Source of the DNA: Xiphophorus maculatus
Taxonomy: Eukaryota; Chordata; Actinopteri; Cyprinodontiformes; Poeciliidae
DNA: 64,000 bases
Assembly (NCBI RefSeq): GCF_002775205.1
Contig: NC_036462.1
Location: forward strand, 31,475,084 to 31,539,083
Reading direction: 5' to 3'
Shown: positions 12,101 through 37,333 of the stretch, one piece after another
Numbering within the stretch: position 1 is the first letter of the stretch
How the letters are laid out: the number at the start of each line of letters is the position of its first letter
Made by a program: the position numbers and the translations under genes
The notes under the pieces: generated by a model
Told to the model about the DNA's origin: nothing
The model's input: the letters and a program-made list of their open reading frames with translations, nothing else
The model's database searches: none

Positions 12101-15100
12101 CCTATGATTAAAGTCATATTTATTTTCCATGTTGGTGGAGTTTTCCACTTGTTATTGACGGGAATATCATTTTTTTTAACATGCCATTTTGTCTTAATAT
12201 GTAATTAAAACATTTTTAAATGACGCTGAAAAGAGACAAATCTCTCTGAACAGAAATCTGTTAATAAATATATTTATTTATGTTATTAACTTATTTTGAA
12301 CAGACAAAAAGTAAAAACCAGGAAAAATAAAAATTAAAACAAATGATCATGCCTAATTCACATCCAGTTTTATATATATCTCATTTCTTGTCACAAACAA
12401 GATTTTGGTTGAATAAAAATACATTTTCATCCACCTCTGCCAGTGATATTGTTCATTTTGGGTCGACTTGTAAAGTAAGGATGCTTAATTTGTTTAAACG
12501 ACATATTAAAATCATAAAAAAAAACATCGGCTTCGATTCTCCTTGTGTTTCTAATTACTAAATGAACTCGTACATCAGAGGAAATAGTTGAGTTTTGGTG
12601 GTTTGTTGTTTACCGTCTCTGAAAACGTTTTCGCAGCTGCCGCACAATTTCACGGCAAGTAAAAAGTTTGCATATATTTGTGCAAACTCTCACGCCCATA
12701 GTTATTCACACACATGCTGATTTGTGTGTAAAATATAGCGTCACACGTTTGTTTAAGCACGATTTCTACATGAGGCCGAACTGGTCATTGTTCAGTCGAA
12801 ACCCGTTTTCTCTCGACCCTTCTCGCCGCTCTGCTGTTGTCGGTTTGTTTCTCAGACAAGCCGACCTTTGAAAGCAACGAAAGGAGTTAAGCATGCAAGT
12901 CGGTGAGTACTTTTTTCTAGGCGCTGTGTCTTAGAGGCGTTGTTTTTGTCTCGTCTTCCCCCTCTCAGGGAGATGAAGAAAGGAAATGTGTTCATGGCCA
13001 TGAGCATGGCTGGGAAGAAGCTGAGGACGTCACTGGGAGGATCGGTGGACCTCGGCCTGGCAGGGAAGGACGGGGTGGTTCATCCCAGCCTGGAGGTGAG
13101 GAGCTGCTTCCACCTCAGCAGGATCTCTTTTCTTTTCTTTTCTCGTCTTCGTCCAGGTGGTTTTCCGGCACCTCTGTGACTTCCTGTTTCTGTCTCAAAG
13201 GAAAGCGCTAAGAAACTGGAGCAGAATGTGAGCCTGTTCGGGACGACGGTGGAGAGCCTTCTGTACAGATACGGAAAGGTATTTTGATTTTCTAATTTCT
13301 TGAAATGGATGAACAGACGGACGCTTGGTATTTGGTCCTGTTGTTCCCTTAGAGAAAATCCAACCAGTCTTTTGTAACAGACACATATAACTGAGCCGTG
13401 CAGGGTGGCAGCATGTTGCAGGAGCTCTGTATTTTCTTTGGGGTTTTATCTTATGTTATTCAAAAAATAGCTTTGCTTTTGTTTCTTCTTGTTTTGGATT
13501 CTGCGCAGTCGCACTGATTTCTGGCAATATTTTTCTGTTTAATTAATTTCCCTTTGGGATCAGTAAAGTATTTTTGAATTCCGAATATCAATAAGTAAGT
13601 GCTCAAATTTGGTAAACAGAGTATTTTTGGGATACAGAACCCAGTATGAGAAGATTGCGGGTCTAACGCGACGTCCGTAGAATCGAGGTTGTTTTATCTT
13701 TTTACCAAACTGTTTTATCTCTACAAAACTTTTTAATTTCTCTGTGTCCCTCTTTCTAATGAACATTTTGCGCATGGCACTGTTATGTTTGGATTACACA
13801 TTTGTGTTACAGTAATGACATCACTAAAGCCCCGCCCACTCAGAGAAGAAGCTAAAAAGTGTTAGCTCATTGCTCCAGCTTCTCCCTGTGAATGACAGAA
13901 GATTGAAACCGGATCCGCTGCCCATTCACAGCCACACAAGACGTGTCTGAAAACCTACAGGAAGTCCTCGCCACAAAACAGGAAGTGACTAAAAAGTCCT
14001 TTGTCTGCTCAGGCCGATTGTAATCATACTGTTTGTTTTTAGGGGGGGGGTTTCTCCCGTCAAATGAATTTGCTTTTTGGAGACCTAAACATTTACAAAA
14101 ACTCACCAAGCATTTGTGCATAGCAGAATGATAAATTACAAATATTCATCATTTGCACACAGTTGGCTCTAAATCACACATGCGTCATCCGTTTTACATC
14201 AAACTGGATACAAATAACATTTCCTAAGAAGCCAATTGGATAATAATGGAATGTGACTCCAGTGCGCCCCCTGGATTATTCCTGCAATTCCATCTCCCCG
14301 ACACATCGTCCAGTCTGCACCCGGTTGTTTTTTTTTTTTTTGCTCCCTCTGTACTCGTTAGTTTTAAAGAGTCGAGGCTTCATATCGTTCCGTTTCTTCT
14401 AAACCCGATTTCAGAGCATCGTGGACGAACAGCTCGTCCTGAAGAGGGTGGCGGACGTCCTGATCAACCTCTACGCCATGACGGCCGTCCTGTCCAGAGC
14501 CAGCCGCTCCATCAGCATCGGCCTCAGGAATCACGACCACGAGGTGTGTGTCGGCCTAGAGCCGTTACAGCGGGGCTCCGCGCAGACCGTATGAGCAGTT
14601 AACGTCTTACCGTCCAATCTGATGGCTTTCTTTTTAAAAAACAAAACAATCCCAGCTACTCTCATCCCCCAGAAAAAAAGTCCACCTTTAATTTAAGTCC
14701 ATTTGTTCTGCAGGAAAATTTCATTTGCCAAAAGAATCAAAAATTGATTCTCATGATTCTCATTGAAAACTAAGATCTGACCTGCTGCATTTCCAGCAGA
14801 GAAGAGTTCATTTGTCCTCCTTCCAAAGTTGGATTTGTCTCGTTCAGTGGGAAATTTTCCCACTGCGGTATAACGTATCGAAAGTGTTTCCCACATTTTA
14901 CTCCGTTCTGGAGAGATTTGAAAATGGCTGCCCAGTCGCCTCCCATCCAGTCTGATGCAGCTGGAGAAGAACCGCCAACAGATGCGTGTGCTGAGCTTGT
15001 GGCGTCGCATTCAGGAAGACTTGAGGCTTTAATTGGATGGACAGAGTGTGAAGCAAAGTCTGTGAATTCTTGTGTAAACATATTATTATTTATTTATTTC

Positions 15101-16661
15101 AATTTTAATAAGTTTGCAAAACACTGACAAACCTCCTGGATGCACTGCAGAGCTGATTGGTGCTTTTTAAAAAATGATTTCTTTCGTTTTATTTCTCTAA
15201 ATCCTGCTGCGATGCCGTCGCTCCTTCCAGGTGCTGCTCGCCAACACATTCTGCAACGATGCCTTCTTCAAGAATAATTACTCGATGGTTCAGCTGCAGA
15301 AACGTAAGTAGAAGCTGCTGTGCAGTGGTACAGTGACGGAACGTTTGGCTCTCGTATGTTTTTTGCTCAACTTTGCAAATCTGAATGTTTTGTTACGTTA
15401 ATAAATTCTTGTCCATTTAGTGATTTTTTTTTTTCTTTTTTTCTGGAAAGTCTGATAGACACATAATATTAGGAAGGTCTTCTGTTTGGGTGGGGGGGGA
15501 AAGCAGGCATTTTTACTTTTGTGTAATATTTTATTCAAACTTTACTTTTTTTATTCAACACAAAAACAATTCATTCCTGTGTCTGGTGTGGAACGGAGCG
15601 CAGGTTCTTGCTGCAGATCAACATCGAAACCCTGAGACAGTTGATCCTACCCAGCCAGTGCTGAGCAGGAAATTGTGAGATTTTATTTTACGTTCAGCTT
15701 CCCGAATCGATAGAACTCGTTGTTTTAGTGTAATCATTTAATTCTAGTTCGACTGTATTTACTGGCTCAGGACAGACGGGGAAACGAGCCGCAGAGCGTT
15801 GCCGCCGTAAAAGTCTCCAATAACTCCAAAAAGGAATCCTAGGTGTCTGAAAAAATGGATGACATCAGAGTGCTTCTTTCAGAACCACAGCATCAGCCTT
15901 CAGATTGATGGAGGACGTCCGAATCCAAAACAAAATATTCATATAGCACCAATTCGCATCAAATAAGTCATTACAGTTCAGTCACACACACAGATTCCCA
16001 GCGATGCTGGTTGTCGATTTAGTTCAGTTCGTTATTTAAATGAAAATATTGCCTATCTAAAGAAACAGCAGGTTGCATTGACTCGTTTGACTTGCAGCAT
16101 TCACTTCTCCAAATATGTATTATGAAAAAAAAAATAGACCGATTTTAGAGTTTAGATCGAAAATCTTTTCATCAATCTCAATCGTAAACTGAACTTCACT
16201 GCATTCCTTAATCTCTAGGATGTTTCCCAAAAAGCTTAGTTACAGTGCAAACAGAGGGTTTTTTTTTTCTGAACTTCTTTCAACAAGGGCTTTCTGTTAG
16301 CCACAGGTTAGCTTTGTGCAGTGAGCTAATATTTGTCCTGGTAACTTGGCATGGCCCTCTTGGTTCCTTCCCCAGTTCTTTTCCTCAAAAACCACCATTC
16401 ATTTCACTTTGCAGTGACGCTCTATTTTGTGTTTCTTTTTTTTTTACACAAACAAACGTGACAAAATGCTCAAAGGATAGAGATATTTATACAAGGCTTG
16501 TTAATCTGTGCCACTAGTCCAGACAGATGAGAATTAAACAAATGCGTTTCTCCTCCCCAGATTCTCCAGAAAACAACGACGCCAGCATCAAGAAGATCGC
16601 CCAGGCGGTTTTGGAGAACAGATCCTATATTTGCTCACACCCTCTTGAAAGAACATTCTGA
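6141..16661 (+). CDS. acad9: acyl-CoA dehydrogenase family member 9 (ACAD9), 18 exons
   Basis: Mitochondrial FAD flavoprotein: long-chain acyl-CoA dehydrogenase and core complex I assembly factor (family knowledge). Coding exons: 6141-6320, 6868-6961, 7057-7158, 7942-8048, 8148-8248, 8899-8977, 9082-9253, 10124-10197, 10290-10365, 10443-10513, 11125-11244, 11323-11451, 11975-12054, 12969-13095, 13201-13278, 14415-14543, 15231-15303, 16561-16661. They sum to 1893 bases (630 aa; human about 621) with all phases consistent. Residues 1-40 are Arg-rich with few acids, as in a mitochondrial presequence. Recognisable blocks: [66 protein letters not shown] is split by intron 12; its Glu, residue 435 and last codon of exon 12, is the expected catalytic base. 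The tail is CSHPLERTF. The start is the only Met giving a presequence directly before exon 1. Introns carry many dispersed repeats. Confidence 0.97.
6660..6770. repeat. repeat family B (ACTTGAGTAA), partial copy in acad9 intron 1
   Basis: Contains 'TACTTTTACTTGAGTAAAAATACTTT' type sequence and the end motif GTACCCACCTCT. It matches the ends of fuller copies at 38136-38651 and 41142-41690. Confidence 0.7.
7200..7850. repeat. repeat family B, long copy in acad9 intron 3
   Basis: Shares 'CACTGAATGAAGAACAAACATG', 'GACACACAGCTGCAG', 'TTGGTCGGTCTGATGGTGTAA' and 'CTACTCTTACTTGAGTACAA' with other family B copies. Contains a (GTT)n tract near 7587-7603. No open frame of its own. Confidence 0.75.
8640..8720. 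repeat. repeat family A, terminal fragment in acad9 intron 5
   Basis: 'TATCGGCTGATAACCGACC' and 'GGCACCAATAAATCAGCTGG' match the downstream end of family A copies (compare 46740-47105). Confidence 0.5.
9310..9650. repeat. remnant of dispersed element E in acad9 intron 7
   Basis: 'TATGCAAAAGTATTCATACCC' followed by a diverged 'CACAAACATCATGGTTGTACC' block resembles a widespread teleost repeat. Diverged relatives are near 12100-12330, 19450-19640, 29190-29640, 42410-42560, 58430-58530, 60720-60990 and 61700-61770. Confidence 0.5.
10552..11092. repeat. repeat family B, near-complete copy in acad9 intron 10
   Basis: Runs from TGCAGAGTACTACAGTAAC to CTCGCCTCTGC, giving CAGAG/CTCTG ends. Internal 'CACTGAATGAAGAGCAAACG' and 'GACACACACCTGTTG' match sister copies. 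Confidence 0.75.
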
Positions 16662-17130
16662 TTTCTCTCCTGCGACGTTAGATCCGCCTCTGTTTCTGTG
16701 GCCGGAGGAGAAACGTAGCATGGTTACTGTGTTTTATCAGCTGTGGCCGTCCAGCTAACTTGTGAGGTCGATGGAGAAAGCCGTCCTACCGGGAGAAAAC
16801 TAGCCCAAGTGCTCTTTGACAAACCGTCAGTTGTTAAAAAAAAATGTTCAAAATAAGCCAGTTTCTTAACAGAAAGTCCAGATTTCTTGTAAATTGCCGT
16901 GTGTAACATGTTTTAGGAGACAGATCATATGTGCTTCTCCCAGTCGGACTTGTTCTCTGAGAAAGTTACGCTGGTGCTTTCCTCATCAGTCCGAGCTAAG
17001 GAGTCTGCTGCTTCAAGAATGATTTGTGATGCTTATTTACGGTTATGAGCGGTGAACTCGCTTTAATATTTTTGTTGCAGCTGTCAGGGTTTGAATCTTT
17101 CACAATAAAACGAGTAACTTTAAACAGAAA
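16662..17130 (+). other. acad9: acad9 3' untranslated region with polyadenylation signal
   Basis: Non-coding sequence after the acad9 stop. A canonical AATAAA lies at 17104-17109 with a T/GT-rich stretch shortly after, so cleavage is expected near 17125. Inferred from motif position only. Confidence 0.55.
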
Positions 17131-17567
17131 GCTGTTTCCTGGGAACTGCGTTGTTTCTGCTGCGTGCTGGCGGCTCCTTTAACCTTTAACCTTCCACAGC
17201 TTCACCACTGGCTGAGGAAAAGCCGGTAACACAGGATGAAAACAACCTTTGATCTGAAATCTGACCTTTCTTTGGCACCCACAGGAAATGCTGTAACCCT
17301 GACACGTTGTAGTTTGAAAATACGCCGAAACGCCCCAACTCCACCAGTCATAAAAAGCACAGTCGTGACTGCAGAGCAGCGTCTTCCCTACCGTTATCCA
17401 GAGGGGGGCGCCCAAACGGACCAAGGAGACCGGCCGCCCTCGAAGAAGATCACCATATATATCAGTCGGTGTTCACAGTAAATGTTATTGATTTTTTTTC
17501 ATAGGGTTAGGGGTCAAATCACATAGTGAGCGATTTATGTCCCTGTAGTAACTGACCTGTGCACAGA

Positions 17568-17810
17568 GGTCGGCACAGAACCCATAAATTGTACTCAAGT
17601 GAGAGAAGCACCACTTCAACAGATTTTTACTCAGGTAAAAGTCAAAAAATTAGGCGTCCAAGATATTACTCAACTAAAAGTAAAAAAGTATTTGGTAAAA
17701 AGTCTACTGAAGTACTGAGTAACTGATCAAATTATCAATCGTTTAGTATTCAAAAATTATATCATCAGACGGACCAAAATATAAAGATAAGTGGAGAAAT
17801 AAGGCAAAAG
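17568..17810. repeat. repeat family B, partial copy
   Basis: Starts CAGAGGTCGGCACAGAACCC, then 'AATTGTACTCAAGTGAG' and 'GAAGTACTGAGTAACTGATC', in the same order as at 41142-41300. Confidence 0.75.
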
Positions 17811-18082
17811 AAAAAGGTTCCACACCTTGCAGGAGCTCATCCCAAATTTTCAAAAAGTGTCAGCTATTATTAACCAAAGTTAACAACAGCTGGACATGGG
17901 TGAGCAGCAGTCTTACTGTAGCGGAGCGCGGCAGATGTCACGGTCAGACTGCGGGATGCAAAAAAAAATAAAAATGCACGGAGCCGCGTGCAGAGTGGGG
18001 TGTAAATGACCCCGTCTCTTAAGACTGTGAGAGGATTAAACTGCCAATTTTTGCTGTAATGGCGGCAGCTTGATCTCCTGCA

Positions 18083-18345
18083 AGTATCAATCATGCACCA
18101 ATTGCAGTTTTCTGGCCGATCACCAATATTTAAAAAAAGCCCGACTGATTTTGGCCCACACCAATTTGTTTCTGTACTAAATACAGCATAAACGCTGCTG
18201 CAAAGTCTTCCTACAGCAGTCTGACTATTGTGAAACGCAGCCCTCTCTGAGAGAGTTGTGGCGATAGAGAAGATCTGCTTCATGCTTAATTATGGACCGA
18301 TTGTCAATCACCCAAAATGAAAGAAAATTGGCCGATCAATTTGCT
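18083..18345 (+). repeat. repeat family A, copy in acad9-efcc1 spacer
   Basis: 'ATGCACCAATTGCAGTTTTC', 'TGGCCGATCACC', 'AGCCCGACTGATTTTGG' and a downstream 'CCCAAAATGAAAG' block match family A in order. Confidence 0.7.
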
Positions 18346-19659
18346 CATCCCTATAAAGATTACTACAGCTCATCCAAAAGGATCCTGTCAATCTTCATCA
18401 AACAGGCTGTACGTCAAACACTGTTCTGAGGTAAAAATGGTGAAAGAAGAGGAAGAACTCCTGTTCACAGGTGGCGAGTTGGTCGTCTCCATGCAGTGCA
18501 ACGCGACTTGCTTTTATAACCAAACGGCAGACAGATCCAGTGTCTGGACTGAGCTCTGGCTTTTCGGAGTGGTGACCTGGGAATCAAGATTGCACACATC
18601 GTTGGCTTCAAGCGTTTAGCTCTTCCTGTTTACAGAAGAGATCATCTCTAAAGATGAACACGGGGTAAAAGCTTGCAGGAGTAAAAGTACCAAATGGAAC
18701 GAGGGAATTGCTCATTTCGATTGATTTCTTCTGCGAGAAAAGTTCTTTTCCAGTGTTGTGTGGGAATACTGGGCTGTTTTTGTGCAAACTGGCTGAAGTT
18801 CCACCATCTGGAGCTTCCATCAAAAACATGTCAATAAGGGCCGGCAGCTCCCGCCCACACACACCCAATGGGAAAATATTCTTGGACAGATAGCTCTGAA
18901 CTCAGTCTACTGCAAGGAGTTAGAACTTTGTCTTTTAGCTTTTAAAGATCATTTTATCCCATGTTTAAGAACCAGTTGAACCAAAAGAAAGCGAGGCCAG
19001 AGCAGAAGAACCACCACAGAGTTCTTGGTTCAGCTGTCTGAAATGAACTACAACAATCTGTTAATGTGGTAAAGGTACAGGATTTTTTTTTAAGGGTTTT
19101 CTATCAGAACTCTGTCATGATGAATGCTTGGCTTTGATATTAAACACGTTGCTGTACCTGTGGGGATTTGATTATGAGACCTTAATAAGACACTTTACGA
19201 GCAACCCCCTTAATGAAAAGTCTAAATTAAGTTTTAGAGCTTTCTATCTGAAGCACATGTGCTTCTTTTTTTTTTATTCTGCCCCCGCAGAGTAACGAGG
19301 GAATCTGAGATTGCAATAAAGTGCTTGTCATGTGTGTGAAACCTTATTGAAATGCCTTTCAGTATGTGGAGTGCTTCATCTAGCCCAAATAAAAATGAAA
19401 ACCAACCAATTAGTCGCATTAAATTAAAAAAATAATAATCTACATGCTTTGAACTTTCTTTTACTATTTTGTCACCACAAACTGCAGAGTACTTTGTTGG
19501 GATTTTATGCTACGAATCGACTCAGAGCCGAGGATCCATGCTTTGTGGTTTTCACATTTCGTTTGTGTATAAAATCTGAAAAGTGTGGTGTGTGTTTTTA
19601 TTCAAGCCACCTTTCTCTGCGGGCGCAACTGCAGGGCATATTCTGAAAAAAAAAAAAAA

Positions 19660-19900
19660 AAGATAGATAGATAGATAGACAAATAGATAAATAATATAAT
19701 TAAAATAATTGTATTATTTTACTGAATTATTATTAAATTATTTGTAATTCATTATTATTATTATTTACAGTTACTTAATTCTAAATATATAATTAAATTT
19801 TATTCATTATAAATTATTGTTTTTTATATATAAAGAGTATATATACGTATATATATACTGTATATATATATATATATTTCTTTTTTTCTTCTTCACAAAC
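19660..19900. repeat. (GATA)n, AT-rich and (TA)n simple sequence
   Basis: A poly-A tract is followed by a short GATA array near 19661-19679, then strongly AT-rich sequence ending in TATATA runs around 19830-19878. Confidence 0.8.
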
Positions 19901-20311
19901 GTTGCTCAAGTAACTGTAATTGAATAGTTGAATGTATCTACCCAACTCTGGGTAGACGTCATCTGTTGAAGACTGCAGCTCATGTTTTTATTTTTACAAT
20001 CATTATTGTGAATAAAAAATTAAATACATTGGTGACCGGTGTACATTGCGTCCGGAGTGGATTACATTCTGTCAAGCCTGCATTTGAAATCTATAAACCT
20101 TTGTTCGATTTGCTTCCAAGCTTTTCTCTTTTCTTTCTTTTTTTTTTAACTAAAGGTTGCTCTCCTTTTTTTTCAGTGTACTTGTGGGTGTTGGGGGCAG
20201 AGCTTCAGTCAGATCTTGGCCTCCCTCGCAGAGCAGGGGGTCACGTTCAGCAGAAGGAGTCACAGTAGTGGCGAGCGGCTCGCGTTTACGTGGAAATGTT
20301 GTCCGGTCCAA

Positions 20312-34812
<14,501 letters not shown>

Positions 34813-34901
34813 ACAAGACCGCCACCCTCTGGGCCCACCGCCAAAGGAGACCTTAATGTAGTTGGTCTCCAGTATATATATATATATATACTATATATAT
34901 A

Positions 34902-34937
34902 TTGGTTTACTATATATACACATATATAGTAAACCAA
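34902..34937. other. perfect 16-base-stem hairpin in efcc1 3' region
   Basis: TTGGTTTACTATATAT, loop ACAC, then ATATATAGTAAACCAA. It begins 89 bases after the efcc1 stop, inside a TA-rich stretch, and may be an old MITE core or a 3' UTR structure. Confidence 0.7.
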
Positions 34938-35829
34938 CCTTATTAACGATCCTCTAGCTTTAAAAGCTAAATTTATCCGATTTATTGGATAAATTGTTGA
35001 TTAAATGTTCATGTTTCTACACATTTATTCATTGTTTGCTCTTTTTTTTCTTATGGAAAAGATTTTAAAGTTGACTTAAGTTGATAGAGGTCCTTAAGAC
35101 GCCTTCTCTCTTCTATTCAAGGATGTGCATGCCCGGCAAATTTTGGAAATTTTGTACACACATTTTGGAAATTTTGTTCAATCAACAAAACACGGGGGTT
35201 CATTTTTATTTACAGAACCTTGTGAGTGTTTCATTTCAAATTATTCCCAGATGGGGGGGTTTCTTTTTCTTGTTTTTCTTTTGTTGGCTTCATTTCAGCT
35301 ACTGCTGATGAAAAACGCTCCCCTCAGATGCAGTTATCTCTTCTGATGCGTGACCAAACCACCCACAACAGCTCACCGCGCCATCACGCTTTTATTTTGA
35401 AATCCGACACGCAAAATGAAGCAGTGACGTGTCCAATGTAACGCGAGGCGTCTTCGTCAGCCGTGCAGTCAGACCCTGCTGTTTTCCTTCTTCACTTTTG
35501 TTATGCTTCTCAACTTCTCTTCCAATTCTGTTTTCCCCATTTTTGTTTCCTTGCATTGGATTTTCTTTTCCTTTAGTTTGGGGTTTTATTCACTGTAAGC
35601 CTCGCTCCTATTAGCGGCCTTAGAGTTTTATGTTCTTTATTTGGAGTCTTGATGTATGTGTCTGAGGTTGAACTTACTTCGATTTAGTACAGTTTTGTTA
35701 TCAGTAAATCTTTAATTTTGTAAATTGTAGTTTCTTTTTTTTTTCTTTTTGTTGCTTTTGTATTTGCGTTCTCTTTCCGGTGTGGGTTTGGGTCTTAAAT
35801 GTCTTTTAAAGAAAACTGGAAATATGAAA

Positions 35830-36260
35830 TTGACACTATGCAGCACAAGCACCCCCTACTGGCCTGCCCGTGACATTGATGCCACAAAGGAACGTGTCAA
35901 ACCCCCAAAAATCCTAACAAATTATTCAAACCCTCAAGTCTCTCAAGCACCTCTTGCAGAGATTCCCCAGTTAGCCAAAGCTATTCAAAAATAGCAGAGA
36001 ATTTTAACAGAATCCCAGGAACCAACGCCTACCGTTTTCAGCAGAGACCCAATGACCTACAATGAATGGAGGACATCTTTCACCTCACTTGTGGACTGTA
36101 AAGGCATATCTGCTGACAAGCTTCACCTAATGAAAAGGTATGCCGTCTTCAACATTTTTGTAACAGTGATGAAGAATGGCGAAGGCTTGACCAGCATTAT
36201 GGTCAAGCCTTTATTGTCCACAGAGCTTTCAGAGGCAAATTGTGTAAAAGGTCTAACAGG
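35830..36260 (+). pseudogene. BEL/Pao-like retrotransposon gag relic
   Basis: After a stop at about 35992-35994, codons read PTVFSRDPMTYNEWRTSFTS and then VDCKGISADKLHLMKRY. This F-x-G/R-D-P-x-x-Y-x-x-W pattern with a following 'K...LxxMxKY' is typical of gag in BEL/Pao LTR elements. Similarity fades after MKRY. No protease, RT or LTR is visible, so this is an isolated broken piece. Confidence 0.5.
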
Positions 36261-37036
36261 CTGAGAGGATGCTGATGGTTCACAGACATTTTTAGATGTC
36301 TTCAAGCCACGTCACGTGTCTACTTGATCATTCTAAAGCAAAGGAAAGGTTTCATGGCCCTATCAAACCAGCTTCAGATGAAACCATGGCCATGTGTGGC
36401 TTTATACTGGTTGTCCTGTTCAGCAGCTTGTTTTTTGTTGTTGTTCATAGAGTGACCTTGAGATTGTATAAAGGTGCCTATCAATAAAATAGAAATGATT
36501 ATTATTTGATGTAAAATGTTTTCCTATCAAAAAAAAAAAAAAATAGAGAGAAGAAAAAAAAAATCTATATAACTAATTCAACTTCCTCCCATACAATTTG
36601 AGGACAGTTTGCTGAGGACCTGCGTATTTTCCAGCATCGTCATCGAAGCAAAGCGAAACAGATCATGAAGTGGTTCATGATGAGAAAGTGAAAGTTTGGG
36701 CATGTTGACCACAAGTCCAAAGCTTCAGTGTCAGGAAGATCTTCAGGGTCTTTAATCAGTTTAGCAAAAACACAAATTGTTGTCAGCGCCAATCGAGCAA
36801 CGAAGCTGCTCAAAGTACAATTAAAACAACTATCAAGGAACAACATTGTAAAAATATCGAGTCTTTGCAAAACCCTTAAACTTTTAAAACATTTGAAATG
36901 TTCTTCGCTACAGTCTACCACAGGAAAATTATAGCTAAAAAGCAGGTTTTCGACCTTTAACCCCCAAAATATTTACACTGCCGGGAAAAAAACATAGTTT
37001 GACTTTACAGGTCATTTTTAAAAGTACAGAGGCAAC

Positions 37037-37039
37037 AAC

Positions 37040-37104
<65 letters not shown>
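37037..37104. repeat. (AAT)n microsatellite upstream of cfap57
   Basis: Over twenty uninterrupted AAT units, preceded by CAACAACA. Confidence 0.97.
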
Positions 37105-37105
<1 letters not shown>

Positions 37106-37228
37106 GAAATAGCTACATTCTTGAGTTGTGACATATCAAAACATATAGGCCTAACTAATACATACAGAGGACGAGGATTAGAGCCGTGGAGACGCGTTTG
37201 GTTTCCAGGTTATTGCGGGATCTGACAC

Positions 37229-37241
37229 GTCGCCTAGCAAC
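37229..37241 (+). promoter_or_regulatory. RFX-type X-box in the cfap57 promoter
   Basis: GTCGCCTAGCAAC fits the ciliary X-box consensus GTNRCC-N(0-3)-RGYAAC with both half-sites perfect and a one-base spacer. It lies 92 bases before the cfap57 ATG. RFX factors drive many motile-cilium genes, so this fits the gene's role. Motif seen; binding inferred. Confidence 0.75.
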
Positions 37242-37333
37242 AATGACTCAAACTGCACGAGGACACCCGCAGGTTGCAGGTTGTGCTCTTTCACCGTTTG
37301 CTGTCTAAAGTTTTGTCCGCAGCTTTCAACGCG

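Larger units (their letters stand above)
17131..20311. other. intergenic spacer between acad9 and efcc1
   Basis: No supported gene. Contains a family B copy (17568-17810), a family A copy (18083-18345), element E-like sequence (19450-19640), a GATA microsatellite and AT-rich simple sequence. Open frames in 17180-17480, 17870-18283 and 18320-18890 cross repeats or show no family I know. The last 150 bases before efcc1 become GC-rich and presumably hold its promoter or 5' UTR. Confidence 0.6.
34813..37228. other. efcc1 3' region and spacer to cfap57
   Basis: Contains a TA-rich hairpin just after the efcc1 stop (34902-34937), a BEL/Pao-like gag relic, poly-A and an AAT microsatellite. No confident polyadenylation signal was assigned to efcc1. 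Open frames at 35081-35640 and 36640-36921 are unrecognised and not supported. Confidence 0.55.

Noticed and set aside
17870..18283. 137-codon minus frame in the acad9-efcc1 spacer
   Set aside because: Its body is the reverse translation of a family A repeat; no independent gene support.
20216..20311. Upstream in-frame Met extending efcc1 by 32 residues
   Set aside because: The added residues look like untranslated sequence, and the family start lies shortly before [15 protein letters not shown] 20312 or 20315 fits better, though not proven.
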